From: Dyella halodurans
GTDB lineage: Bacteria; Pseudomonadota; Gammaproteobacteria; Xanthomonadales; Rhodanobacteraceae
Direction: 5' to 3'
Length of the DNA: 64,000 nucleotides
NCBI RefSeq assembly: GCF_026283925.1
Contig: NZ_JAPDPF010000005.1
Coordinates: 62,001-126,000 of the forward strand
The position numbers and the translations under genes are program-made. Positions 17,784 through 25,968 of this stretch are shown here, piece by piece (position 1 is the stretch's first letter; every line of letters starts with the position of its first letter). A model generated the notes under the pieces. The model saw only the letters and a list, made by a program, of their open reading frames with translations, did not search any database and was not told the DNA's origin.

Positions 17784-19061
17784 TCAGCGCGTGCTCGCCG
17801 AGCGCGCGCTGGTGGCTGCGCGCTGCAATAGCAGGTTGCGTTCGCGCGTGTTGCGGGTGAGCGACGCGGCGCGCTCGAATTCCTCGCGTGCCTCGGCATG
17901 GCGACCCAGCTTGCCGAGCAGGTCGCCGCGCACGCTGGGCAGCAGGTGATAGTGGCGCAGCAGGGGTTCGTCGCGCAGTTCATCCGCCATCGCCAGGCCT
18001 GTAGCGGGCCCGAACGCCATGGCGTGCGCAACCGCGCGATTCAATGCGACCACCGGTGAAGGCAGGCGTTGGGCCAGGATGTCGTACAAGCCGGCGATGC
18101 GCGACCAGTCGGTTTCGTCGGCCGAGCGCGCCCGCGCGTGACAGGCGGCGATGGCGGCCTGCAAGGTGTAAGGGCGTTCGGCCCCGCCCAGGCTTTCGGC
18201 ACGCGCGAGCGCGTCGAGCCCGCGCCGGATCAGCAACTGGTCCCAGCGCCCGCGGTTCTGCTCGCCGAGCAGGATCGGTTCGCCGCCAGGCCCCGTGCGT
18301 GCCGCCGTGCGCGAGGCCTGGATCTCCATCAAGGCCAGCAGGCCGTGGACCTCCGGTTCGGCGGGTGCCAGGCCAACCAGCACGCGGCCCAGGCGCATCG
18401 CTTCCTCGCATAGGGTCGGGCGCATCCAGTCGTCGCCAGCGGTGGCGGCATAGCCTTCGTTGAAGATCAGGTAGACGACTTCGAGCACGGAGGCGAGGCG
18501 CACACTCAACTCGTCGCCGCGCGGCACCTCGAACGGCACCTGGGCCTGGCTGAGCGTGCGTTTGGCGCGCACGATGCGCTGCGCCACGGTGGGCTCGGGC
18601 ACCAGATAGGCGCGCGCGATTTCCGTGGTGGTCAGGCCCCCGAGCAGGCGCAAGGTCAGCGCCACGCGCGCCTCAGTGGACAGCACCGGATGACACGCCG
18701 TGAACACCAGGCTCAGCAGGTCGTCACCAATCGGGTCGTCGAGCATGACATCGGGGTCCACGATGGACGCTTCCAGCTGCGCCTCGATTTCCTGCGTCAG
18801 CGCATATGCCTTGCGCTGATGCAGGGCGTGGCGACGCAACTGGTCGATCGCGCGGTGCTTGGCCGTGGTCATCAGCCAGGCCCCGGGCTTGTGCGGCACG
18901 CCGATCGTCGGCCATTGCTCCAGGGCGGCGACCAGGGCGTCCTGCGCCAGTTCCTCCGCCAGGCCCACGTCGCGCACGATGCGGGCGAGGCCGGCAATCA
19001 ACCGCGGCGATTCGATGCGCCAGACCGCGTCGATGGTGCGATGGATGTCGGTGGTCGTCAT
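17784..19061 (-). CDS. ECF sigma factor with long C-terminal extension (ECF42 type)
   Basis: A 425-residue sigma-70 family protein, about twice the usual ECF length. The first ~180 residues hold region 2 (VGLAEELAQDALVAALEQWP, HKPGAWLMTTAKHRAIDQLRR) and region 4 (ARVALTLRLLGGLTTTEIARAYLVPEPTVAQRIVRAKR). The remaining ~240 residues are an Ala/Arg-rich helical extension resembling TPR repeats (YDILAQRLPSPVVALNRAVAHAM). This architecture plus DGPF/YCII neighbours is the ECF42 group, where no anti-sigma factor is used and the tail is thought to control activity. I use the ATG at 19061; a GTG two codons upstream (19067) is also possible. Last gene of a three-gene minus-strand cassette. Confidence 0.92.
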   Translation of the reverse strand: MTTTDIHRTIDAVWRIESPRLIAGLARIVRDVGLAEELAQDALVAALEQWPTIGVPHKPGAWLMTTAKHRAIDQLRRHALHQRKAYALTQEIEAQLEASIVDPDVMLDDPIGDDLLSLVFTACHPVLSTEARVALTLRLLGGLTTTEIARAYLVPEPTVAQRIVRAKRTLSQAQVPFEVPRGDELSVRLASVLEVVYLIFNEGYAATAGDDWMRPTLCEEAMRLGRVLVGLAPAEPEVHGLLALMEIQASRTAARTGPGGEPILLGEQNRGRWDQLLIRRGLDALARAESLGGAERPYTLQAAIAACHARARSADETDWSRIAGLYDILAQRLPSPVVALNRAVAHAMAFGPATGLAMADELRDEPLLRHYHLLPSVRGDLLGKLGRHAEAREEFERAASLTRNTRERNLLLQRAATSARSASTR

Positions 19062-19122
19062 GGCCACCGATCACAGCACCGCCTCATCGACAACGCAAGT
19101 TCACGCGCAGGTCCCGGCCAGC

Positions 19123-19533
19123 TCAGGGAGGCGACATCACCATCCAGTGCACGCCGAAGCGGTCTTTCAACATGCCGAAGCCGGAGGAGAAGAAGGTCTT
19201 GCTCAGCGGCATCACGATCTCGCCGCCCTCCGCCAGCGCATGGAAGCTGCGCTTTGCTTCGGCGGCGTCGGCGACGGTGAGCGACAGCGAGAAACCGCCG
19301 AAATGCGCCTCGCCCTTGCACTCGCCATCCGAGGCCATGAACGCCGTCTCGCCGACCTCGACATGGGCATGCATGATCTTCTGTGCATTGGCCGGGTCGA
19401 TCGTGGGAGGACCGTGCCCTTCCGGACTTTCACTGAAGCGCATCAAGCGTGACTTGGCGCCGATGGCCTTCTCGTAGAAAGCCAGCGCCTCCTCGCAGCG
19501 ACCGTCGAAGAACAGATAGGGCTGTACGAGCAT
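19123..19533 (-). CDS. PhnB-like VOC family protein
   Basis: A 136-residue protein of the PhnB/DUF1428-like branch of the VOC superfamily: LFFDGRCEEALAFYEKAIGA at the N-terminus, an acidic glycine-rich middle and FGMLKDRFGVHWMVM at the C-terminus, which is the usual PhnB ending. The ATG at 19533 has AGGAGGAAG close upstream. It sits between a DGPF protein and the ECF sigma factor, all in the same direction, so it is likely part of that regulatory cassette. Its reaction is not known. Confidence 0.9.
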   Translation of the reverse strand: MLVQPYLFFDGRCEEALAFYEKAIGAKSRLMRFSESPEGHGPPTIDPANAQKIMHAHVEVGETAFMASDGECKGEAHFGGFSLSLTVADAAEAKRSFHALAEGGEIVMPLSKTFFSSGFGMLKDRFGVHWMVMSPP

Positions 19534-19606
19534 GATCTTCCTCCTGCTGACATTTGAGCCTGTCCCACTCCCCCGCCTGGCTGGCGTCGGGCGGGGGAAC
19601 AAGCGG

Positions 19607-20035
19607 CTAGGCGCGGTCGCCGATCTGTTCGCGCATGCGTGCTTCCTGCTCGCGCAGCTCCGGCGTGCATTCGACGCCGAAATCCTCGGCCTCGAAGACC
19701 TGGCGGATTTCCACGTCCGAATCGATGCCATCAAACGGATTGGGCGCACGCTTCAGCCACTCGATCGCTTCTTCCAGCGACGCGACCTGGATCAGCCAGA
19801 ATCCGGCAATCAGCTCCTTGGTTTCGGCGAAAGGTCCATCGATCACCGTGCGCTGGTCGCCCGCATAGCGGATGCGCACACCGCGGGCGCTCGGATGCAA
19901 GCCTTCCGCGGCCAGCAGCACGCCAGCCTTGACCAGTTCCTCGTTGAAGCGGCCCATGTCTGCCAGCAGTTTTTCGCTTGGCATCTCGCCGGCTTCGGAG
20001 CTCTTGGTCGCACGTACCATCACCATGAATCGCAT
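19607..20035 (-). CDS. YCII/DGPF-domain protein
   Basis: A 142-residue protein of the YCII-related family that carries the name-giving motif in IDGPFAETKELIAGFWLIQV and the N-terminal MRFMVMVRATKSSEAG. Genes of this family are the conserved neighbours of ECF42 sigma factors and may be their targets; the biochemical role is not established. The ATG at 20035 has a GGAGA about 7 bases upstream, and the open frame further upstream lacks family similarity. It is the first gene of the DGPF - VOC - sigma cassette. Confidence 0.9.
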   Translation of the reverse strand: MRFMVMVRATKSSEAGEMPSEKLLADMGRFNEELVKAGVLLAAEGLHPSARGVRIRYAGDQRTVIDGPFAETKELIAGFWLIQVASLEEAIEWLKRAPNPFDGIDSDVEIRQVFEAEDFGVECTPELREQEARMREQIGDRA

Positions 20036-20260
20036 CGTCGTCTCTCCATCGGGTTGCAGGGCGAGCCACCGCCAGCCTTGGGGGCCAGACCCCGCGGGAC
20101 TCTCACCTGATCGTCGAACGAGGTGAGCCGGAATCGACATCGACCCATGACTTTCGACATCGCCATCACCGGCGACCGGCACAGGTGGGCCCGGCCGCAA
20201 CCGGCGGAGCATGCACCCGCCACCGTCAGCGGGTCGTGAGATGCGGGTTGTGGATGGGCT

Positions 20261-21286
20261 TCAGCGCACGGCCAAGGCCAGCACGATGCCGATCCACAGG
20301 ACCATGCCCAGCCAGTTGTTGTTGCGGAATGCCGTAAGGCAGGCATCGCGCTCGCGCTTGCGGATCATCCACAACTGGTGGCCGAACTGGCCCGCCGCGG
20401 CGACCAGGCTCAGCCAGTACGGCCAGCCCAGCGCGGCGCGCTGGCCGACAAACAACATCGCCAGCAGGAAGGTGGCCATCAGGATGCCGAGGATGGGCAG
20501 GTCCGCATCGCCAAACAGGATCGCGGTGGATTTGGCGCCGGCCTTGAGGTCGTCGTCGCGATCGACCATGGCGTACTCGGTGTCGTAGACCACCGACCAC
20601 AGGATATTGGCGATGAACAGCAGCCAGCCCACGGGCGGCACAGTGTGGGAAACCGCGGCAAACGCCATCGGTATCGACCAGCCGAAGGCCGCACCCAACA
20701 CCACCTGGGGCAGGTGGGTGTAGCGCTTGGTGAATGGGTAGATCGCGGCCAGCGCAGCGCCGGCAAAGGACAGCTTGATGGTCAGCGCATTGGTGAACAG
20801 CACCAGCACGAACGACAGCGCCAGCAGGCTCACGAAGATGATCAAGGCTTCGCGCGGCGTCACCCGTCCCGAGGCAATCGGTCGGCCCGCCGTGCGCGCC
20901 ACCTGCGGGTCCAGCTTGCGGTCCGCGAAATCGTTGATCGCGCAGCCGGCGGCGCGCATGGCGAACACACCCAGGGTGAAGATCACCAGCAGCTTCACCG
21001 GCGGAAAATCAGACGCGGCGAGCCATAGCGCCCACCAGGTCGGCCACAGCAGCAAGAGCGCGCCGATGGGGCGATCCATGCGGGTCAGCACCAGGTAGTC
21101 GCGCGCCTTGCTGCGATAGGCCTCAGGCAACTTCTGCAGGATCCAGTCGAGCACGCGCGTGGCACGCGTGGAGCTGTCCGCCGGGCGTGGTGGCACGGCG
21201 GCCTTCACCGGCGTGACGGGGCGCTGCCGTGGACCGGTCGACTGAGACGGGTTGCGCCGCTGGCGCTTGCGTGAGGAAGAAGCCAT
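20261..21286 (-). CDS. ubiA: 4-hydroxybenzoate polyprenyltransferase UbiA
   Basis: A 341-residue membrane prenyltransferase of ubiquinone synthesis, joining the polyprenyl chain to 4-hydroxybenzoate. The two Mg-diphosphate motifs are NDFADRKLD and [15 protein letters not shown]. The helix [22 protein letters not shown] is typical of the family's first membrane segment. About 45 residues at the N-terminus are a basic, low-complexity extension not found in E. coli UbiA (about 290 residues); either the start is later or the extension is lineage-specific. No strong ribosome site is seen at 21286. A 225-base gap without a gene separates its end from the DGPF gene. Confidence 0.93.
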   Translation of the reverse strand: MASSSRKRQRRNPSQSTGPRQRPVTPVKAAVPPRPADSSTRATRVLDWILQKLPEAYRSKARDYLVLTRMDRPIGALLLLWPTWWALWLAASDFPPVKLLVIFTLGVFAMRAAGCAINDFADRKLDPQVARTAGRPIASGRVTPREALIIFVSLLALSFVLVLFTNALTIKLSFAGAALAAIYPFTKRYTHLPQVVLGAAFGWSIPMAFAAVSHTVPPVGWLLFIANILWSVVYDTEYAMVDRDDDLKAGAKSTAILFGDADLPILGILMATFLLAMLFVGQRAALGWPYWLSLVAAAGQFGHQLWMIRKRERDACLTAFRNNNWLGMVLWIGIVLALAVR

Positions 21287-21428
21287 TGCCCAAGTTTAGC
21301 GTGGCCTGCCCGGCGCCGTGGCGTGACGCAGCACCGATTTGCCAGCGATCGCTGCACGATTTTGTCGTCGCCTTGTCACATGCGGACCTACACTCGGGGC
21401 TTCCCGTGGACCGGACCCAGGTCGTGCC

Positions 21429-21785
21429 ATGCCCCAGATGCTCAGCCATATTGCCCTGATCGTCGCCGATCCCCTGCGCACGGCGCATCTGCTTACCGGG
21501 GTATTCGAGGATGCCCGCATCACGCGTGAGCTGGACGCCGAGGACAGCCACCCCTCGATGACGGTGCGCCTGGCCGGCCTGGATTTCGAGCTGATCCGTG
21601 GCGCTGGTCCGGCCGCGCGCAATGGTGACCATATCGCGTTCCAGGTCAGCAAGGCGGAACAACAGGCCTGCGCGGAGCGGCTGACGGCCCTGGCCCTGGA
21701 TTTCGACATGGCGCGGCGGGATACGGCGCTGTACTTCAGCGACTACGACAACCATGTGTTCGAGTTGGACGTGGTTGAGGCGTGA
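21429..21785 (+). CDS. VOC family protein (FosX-like)
   Basis: A 118-residue single-domain VOC protein: MLSHIALIVADPLRTAHLLTGVF at the N-terminus, DHIAFQVSKAEQQACAERL in the middle, and ALYFSDYDNHVFELDV at the end, which carries the metal-ligand Glu. The look is closest to small FosX/glyoxalase-like proteins, but substrate is unknown. The start could be 21429 or the Met three codons later (21438). It is divergent from ubiA. Confidence 0.8.
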   Translation: MPQMLSHIALIVADPLRTAHLLTGVFEDARITRELDAEDSHPSMTVRLAGLDFELIRGAGPAARNGDHIAFQVSKAEQQACAERLTALALDFDMARRDTALYFSDYDNHVFELDVVEA

Positions 21786-21838
21786 TGGGCGAGGCAAGTT
21801 GTTAGCGGCCCTCATCAGGCCGTCACCCCTCCAAACAT

Positions 21839-21981
21839 CGTCATCCCCGCGAAAGCGGGGATCCAGCGCCTCTCGTCGTAGCCACCAAAGTCACGGGATG
21901 ACTTGCTGCGCTCGCCCCTTCGGGGCCGCCCTACGTGCGTTCTGCGCGCTTCGCGCTTGTCCCGCTTTCGCGGGGATGACG
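21839..21981. repeat. Inverted intergenic repeat with GCGAAAGC hairpin arms
   Basis: The sequence CGTCATCCCCGCGAAAGCGG at 21839-21858 (continuing GG) recurs inverted at 21961-21981 as CCCGCTTTCGCGGGGATGAC. Each arm is itself a hairpin (CCCCGC-GAAA-GCGGGG). The two arms bracket about 100 bases of non-coding sequence, so the element as a whole is a ~143-base mirror structure, as expected for a REP doublet or small MITE-like element. It lies in the space between the convergent VOC gene and ilvA and may also help terminate transcription from both sides. Confidence 0.75.
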
Positions 21982-22018
21982 GTACTAACAGGTTATGAAG
22001 TACTGAAGCGGCACCAAA

Positions 22019-23581
22019 TCACGCTCTCAACAACAACCGATACGCCGCATTGTCGCTCTCATCCCGAAACGGATATCCAAGCGCGTCGAGGAAGGATTGG
22101 AATAGCGGCCGCTCGTCGCTCGGTACCTGAATGCCAACCAGGATGCGCCCGTAGTCGGCGCCCTGGTTGCGGTAATGGAACAGGCTGATATTCCAGTCCG
22201 GATGCATATGGCCGAGAAAGCGCGTGAGTGCGCCGGGCCGTTCGGGAAACTCGAAGCGATAGAGCAGTTCATCGTTCGCCAGCGGCGTGCGCCCGCCAAT
22301 CATATGGCGCAGGTGCAGCTTGGCCAGTTCGTCGTCGGTGAGATCGAGCACGCCAAAACCATGTTCGCGAAACGCGTCGATCAGGGTCCCGCGCTCATCC
22401 CCACGGGTGGTCTGCACGCCGACGAAGATATGCGCTTCAGCGGCATTGCCGATGCGGTAATTGAATTCGGTGATGCTGCGCTGGCCCAATGCCGCGCAGA
22501 AGCGACGGAAACTGCCGCGCTCCTCGGGAATGGTGACGGCAAACACCGCCTCGCGTTGCTCACCCACCTCGGCGCGTTCCGCCACGAAGCGTAAGCGATC
22601 GAAATTGAGGTTCGCGCCGGAAACGATGGCCACCATCGGCTCCGCCGAGGCGCCGTGCGTCGCCACGTACTGCTTGAGACCGGCCAGGGCCAGCGCGCCG
22701 GCGGGTTCCGGCACGCTGCGCGTGTCCTGGAACACGTCGCGAATGGCCGCGCAAATTGCGTCGGTATCCACCCGCAGCATGGCATCGACATACTGGCGGC
22801 ACAGCTCGAAGGTGAGATCGCCCACGCGCTTCACTGCCGTGCCATCGGCGAACAAGCCGACCTCGGCCAAGCTGACGGGCGTGCCGGCTTCAAGTGACTG
22901 CGCCATGGCGTCGGAATCGCAGGTCTGCACGCCAATCACTTTCACATCGGGCCGCAATGCCTTGATATAGCCGGCAACGCCGGCCAGCAAACCGCCGCCG
23001 CCCACCGGCACGAACACCGCATGCAGCGGGCCCGGATGCTGGCGCAGGATCTCCATGCCCACGGTGGCTTGTCCCGCGATCACCGCCGGATCGTCGAACG
23101 GATGCACGAAGGTGTAGCCGTGTTGCGCCTGCAGCTGCGCGGCGGCGGCCTGCGCATCGCTATACGAATCGCCGACCAGCACCACTTCGACCTGGGCGCC
23201 GCCGAGACGACGCACAGCATCCACCTTGACTTGCGGCGCCGTCACCGGCATCACGATCACTGCGTGCACGCCAAGCCTCGCGGCGGCCAACGCCACGCCT
23301 TGCGCATGATTGCCGGCCGACGCCGCGATCACGCCACGCGCGCGTTGCGCTGCGTCGAGGCCGGCCATGCGGTTGTAGGCACCGCGCAGCTTGAACGAGA
23401 ACACCGGCTGCTGGTCCTCGCGCTTGAGCAGCACGCGCTGGCCGAGCCGGGCGGACAGCAACTGCGCCGGTTGCAGCGCGGTTTCGCGCGCCACGTCGTA
23501 GACGCGCGCACCCACCGTCTGGCGCAGCAACTCGTGCTCGCCGAACGTGGTCGGTGTCACCTGTTCGGCGAGGACGCTCAT
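22019..23581 (-). CDS. ilvA: Threonine dehydratase, biosynthetic
   Basis: A 520-residue PLP enzyme making 2-oxobutanoate from threonine, the first step of isoleucine synthesis. The N-terminal catalytic domain has the PLP lysine in FSFKLRGAYNR (Lys64), ASAGNHAQGVA and the phosphate-binding VPVGGGGLLAG. The C-terminal part (about residues 340-520) carries two ACT-like regulatory domains (EERGSFRRFCAAL; EFPERPGALTRFLGHM), so feedback control by isoleucine/valine is expected. The ATG at 23581 overlaps the ilvM stop by 4 bases; it is the last gene of the ilv-leu cluster. Confidence 0.97.
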   Translation of the reverse strand: MSVLAEQVTPTTFGEHELLRQTVGARVYDVARETALQPAQLLSARLGQRVLLKREDQQPVFSFKLRGAYNRMAGLDAAQRARGVIAASAGNHAQGVALAAARLGVHAVIVMPVTAPQVKVDAVRRLGGAQVEVVLVGDSYSDAQAAAAQLQAQHGYTFVHPFDDPAVIAGQATVGMEILRQHPGPLHAVFVPVGGGGLLAGVAGYIKALRPDVKVIGVQTCDSDAMAQSLEAGTPVSLAEVGLFADGTAVKRVGDLTFELCRQYVDAMLRVDTDAICAAIRDVFQDTRSVPEPAGALALAGLKQYVATHGASAEPMVAIVSGANLNFDRLRFVAERAEVGEQREAVFAVTIPEERGSFRRFCAALGQRSITEFNYRIGNAAEAHIFVGVQTTRGDERGTLIDAFREHGFGVLDLTDDELAKLHLRHMIGGRTPLANDELLYRFEFPERPGALTRFLGHMHPDWNISLFHYRNQGADYGRILVGIQVPSDERPLFQSFLDALGYPFRDESDNAAYRLLLRA

Positions 23582-23826
23582 GGAGTCGTCGTCACCGCGG
23601 GGTGACTGACCTCGATCACGTCGACCAACTTGCGCGTCTGCTTGATGATCTGCTCCACCGTCTCGTCGGCGCCGTGCATCACCAGGGTGAGTTGCGATAC
23701 CGCGGGGTCCTGCGTGGCGGCGACGGTCAAGGTATCGATATTGCAATGACGCGCGGCAAACAGGCCGGCCACGCGCATCAGGGCGCCGGATTCGTTCTGC
23801 AGCAGGATGGAAAGCGTGTGTTTCAT
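23578..23826 (-). CDS. ilvM: Acetolactate synthase small (ACT) subunit
   Basis: An 82-residue single ACT domain (MKHTLSILLQNESGALMRVA, LTVAATQDPAVSQLTLVM). It is the size and type of the short regulatory subunits IlvM/IlvN rather than the ~160-residue IlvH. It should bind the large subunit and activate it or give feedback sensitivity. The ATG at 23826 has CGGAG upstream. It lies 56 bases after ilvB and is coupled to ilvA by an ATGA overlap. Confidence 0.92.
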   Translation of the reverse strand: MKHTLSILLQNESGALMRVAGLFAARHCNIDTLTVAATQDPAVSQLTLVMHGADETVEQIIKQTRKLVDVIEVSHPAVTTTP

Positions 23827-23882
23827 GGCGGTGCTCCGTGAGCCTGAGTACGCGTCATACCGATGTTTGCCGGGACGACGGT

Positions 23883-25754
23883 CTAGAACATGTCGGATGG
23901 CGAATCTCCAGGCGTTTCCGCCACCGCGCGCGACGGAATGAAGTCGCCGGTGATCATTTGCGCATACGTCGCGCCCGGCCCCACCATCGGGTAGACGCCG
24001 GCATCCGTATCGATCATCACCTCGAGGAAGGCTGGGCCATCGAAGGCCAGGAAGTCGGCGATCGTGTCCGCCAGCTCTTCCTTGCGCTCCAGGCGCCTGG
24101 CCCATTCGAAGCCATCGGCCTGCGCGGCCTTGATGAAGTCCTTCTTGTGCAGGCTCTTGTCGGACGAGGCAAAGCGGCCGCGGAAAAACAGCTTCTGCCA
24201 CTGCCGCACCATGCCGTCGCCGATGTTGTTGAGCACCACCACCTTCACCGGCAGGCCATAGGTGGTGACGGTTTCCAGCTCGCCCAGGTTCATGCGGATG
24301 CTGGCATCGCCATCGATATCGATGACCACCGCATCGCGTCGCGCAAACTGGGCGCCGATCGCGGCCGGCAGGCCGAAGCCCATCGTGCCCATCGAGCCGG
24401 AGGTGAGCCAATGGCGCGGCTCACGGAAATCGAAGTACTGCGCCGCCCACATCTGGTGCTGGCCCACGCCGGTACTGATGATGGCGCGGCCCTGGGTGTG
24501 GTGGTTGATCGCCTCGATCACCGCCTGCGGCTGGATCAGCGCGCTCGCGCGATCGTAATTGAGTGCGTGCGTTTGCTTGAGTGCGGCGATATGCGCATGC
24601 CACGGGGCGTAGCGGCCATCCGCGGCAAAATGCAGTCCGTGGCGCGCGCCGTACTGTTGCAGCCGCGACAGCGTGCGATCCAGGTCGCCATGGTGGTGCC
24701 ACTGCACGGTCTTCACCTTGCCGATCTCGGCTGGGTCGATGTCGATCTGCGCGATGAAACGTGCATTCGGCGCGAAGCGATCCGGCACGCTGGCGACGCG
24801 ATCGTCGAAGCGCGCGCCCAGTGCCAGCAGGAAATCACAATCTTCCACAGCGTAGTTCGCATACGCCGTGCCATGCATGCCGAGCATGTGCAGGGCCAGC
24901 GGCTCGGTGGTGTCGAACGCGCCGATGCCCATCAGCGTGGTCGTCACCGGCAGGCCGAACTGCTGCACGAAGGCGCGCAAGGTCGCCGCCGACTCGCCTG
25001 CGATGATGCCGCCGCCGGCATAGATCAGCGGACGCTTCGCTTTCGCCAGCGCGTCGAAGAACGCCGCGCACTGGGCGTCTTCGAGCCTTGCGTGCTCAAT
25101 TGCATGCTGGCGGGCGCGGTAGCCGGGAATCGGCAGGCGACCCTCGCCGGCGAAGGTCAGCGCGGTGTTCTGCACGTCCTTCGGGATATCCACCACCACC
25201 GGACCGGGACGGCCACTGCGCGCGATCTCGAACGCGGTGCGCAGCGTCTCCTCCAGACGTGCGGGCTCGGTGAGCAGGAAGACGTGCTTGGCGCAGGCAC
25301 TCATGATGTTGCTGACCGGCGCCTCCTGGAAGGCATCGCTGCCCAGCGCCGCGGTGGCGACCTGGCCGCAGATCACCACCATCGGCACCGAATCGGCCAT
25401 GGCGTCGCGCACCGGCGTGACCATATTGGTGGCACCGGGACCGGAAGTGACGATGGCCACGCCCACCGTGCCCGACGCGCGTGCGTAACCCGCCGCCATG
25501 AAGCCTGCACCCTGTTCGTTCGCGGGCACGATCAGCGGCATCGGTTCACCGCCATTTGGCGACAGGTGGGTGGCGTTGTAACGGAACACCGCGTCGTACA
25601 CCGGCAGAATCGCGCCGCCCGAATAGCCGAACAGCACGTTGACGCCTTCGTCGGCAAGTACCTGCACCACCACCTCCGCGCCGCTCATGGTCTGGCCGGA
25701 GAGCGGGTGGGTGGAGTCCGGCGCGGGAATCTCCTTTTGCAATGGCAGGTTCAC
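23883..25754 (-). CDS. ilvB: Acetolactate synthase large subunit
   Basis: A 623-residue ThDP enzyme (IlvB/IlvG type) condensing two pyruvates, or pyruvate and 2-oxobutanoate, in branched-chain amino acid synthesis. Visible are the ThDP-activating Glu80 in VPANEQGAGFMAAGYARA, the FAD/pyruvate region and the ThDP-Mg motif IDGDASIRMN...VVVLNN, where GDA replaces the usual GDG. The start is a GTG at 25754 with AAGGAAG about 10 bases upstream; an ATG 22 codons later (MSGAEVVVQV) is the alternative. It is separated from ilvC by a 214-base gap that contains a strong terminator-like hairpin. Confidence 0.96.
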   Translation of the reverse strand: MNLPLQKEIPAPDSTHPLSGQTMSGAEVVVQVLADEGVNVLFGYSGGAILPVYDAVFRYNATHLSPNGGEPMPLIVPANEQGAGFMAAGYARASGTVGVAIVTSGPGATNMVTPVRDAMADSVPMVVICGQVATAALGSDAFQEAPVSNIMSACAKHVFLLTEPARLEETLRTAFEIARSGRPGPVVVDIPKDVQNTALTFAGEGRLPIPGYRARQHAIEHARLEDAQCAAFFDALAKAKRPLIYAGGGIIAGESAATLRAFVQQFGLPVTTTLMGIGAFDTTEPLALHMLGMHGTAYANYAVEDCDFLLALGARFDDRVASVPDRFAPNARFIAQIDIDPAEIGKVKTVQWHHHGDLDRTLSRLQQYGARHGLHFAADGRYAPWHAHIAALKQTHALNYDRASALIQPQAVIEAINHHTQGRAIISTGVGQHQMWAAQYFDFREPRHWLTSGSMGTMGFGLPAAIGAQFARRDAVVIDIDGDASIRMNLGELETVTTYGLPVKVVVLNNIGDGMVRQWQKLFFRGRFASSDKSLHKKDFIKAAQADGFEWARRLERKEELADTIADFLAFDGPAFLEVMIDTDAGVYPMVGPGATYAQMITGDFIPSRAVAETPGDSPSDMF

Positions 25755-25817
25755 GATGGTCGCGCTTCCTTGGATATCGCCGCTGGCGCGGCGCTTGGAA
25801 TATTTGAATGGCTTGTC

Positions 25818-25875
25818 AAAAAAGCTCCCTCCGCTGCACGTCCCGAACGAGGGAATCCCTTCGGGCGCAGGGAGG
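25818..25875 (-). terminator. Terminator-like hairpin between ilvC and ilvB
   Basis: On the minus strand a GC-rich stem (CCCTCCCTGC ... GCGGAGGG, with an inner CCCGAA/TTCGGG pair) ends directly in TTTTTT (25818-25823). This is a good rho-independent terminator by structure. It lies inside the cluster, so it either divides ilvB-ilvM-ilvA from the upstream genes or acts as an attenuation point. A TTGACA immediately follows the T run, but I found no convincing -10 box for it. Confidence 0.6.
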
Positions 25876-25920
25876 GTTGACGAGAGGCAACAGCCTGCGG
25901 GAACAGCACCCCCTCCTAAG

Positions 25921-25957
25921 CTCCCCCTGCACGACCCGCATGAGACGGGCAGGGGGA
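25921..25957. terminator. Second hairpin downstream of ilvC
   Basis: CTCCCCCTGC at 25921-25930 pairs perfectly with GCAGGGGGAG at 25948-25957 (10 bp), with an 17-base loop that can itself fold. It lies about 12 bases after the ilvC stop. No T tract follows on the minus strand, so it may be a 3'-end stabilising structure or half of a longer signal with the T-tailed hairpin 45 bases on. Confidence 0.5.
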
Positions 25958-25968
25958 GGACACAACGA

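Noticed and set aside
22019-23746. Upstream extension of ilvA by 55 codons
   Set aside because: The extension overlaps ilvM in another frame; the ATGA junction at 23581 gives the standard start.
23838-25880. 680-codon plus-strand open frame
   Set aside because: Antisense shadow of ilvB with no recognisable domain.
25818-25937. Minus-strand mini-ORF between ilvC and ilvB as a third leader peptide
   Set aside because: It contains only a short LLPLV stretch without a run of control codons and its stop lies in the T tract of the hairpin, so an attenuation role is not supported.
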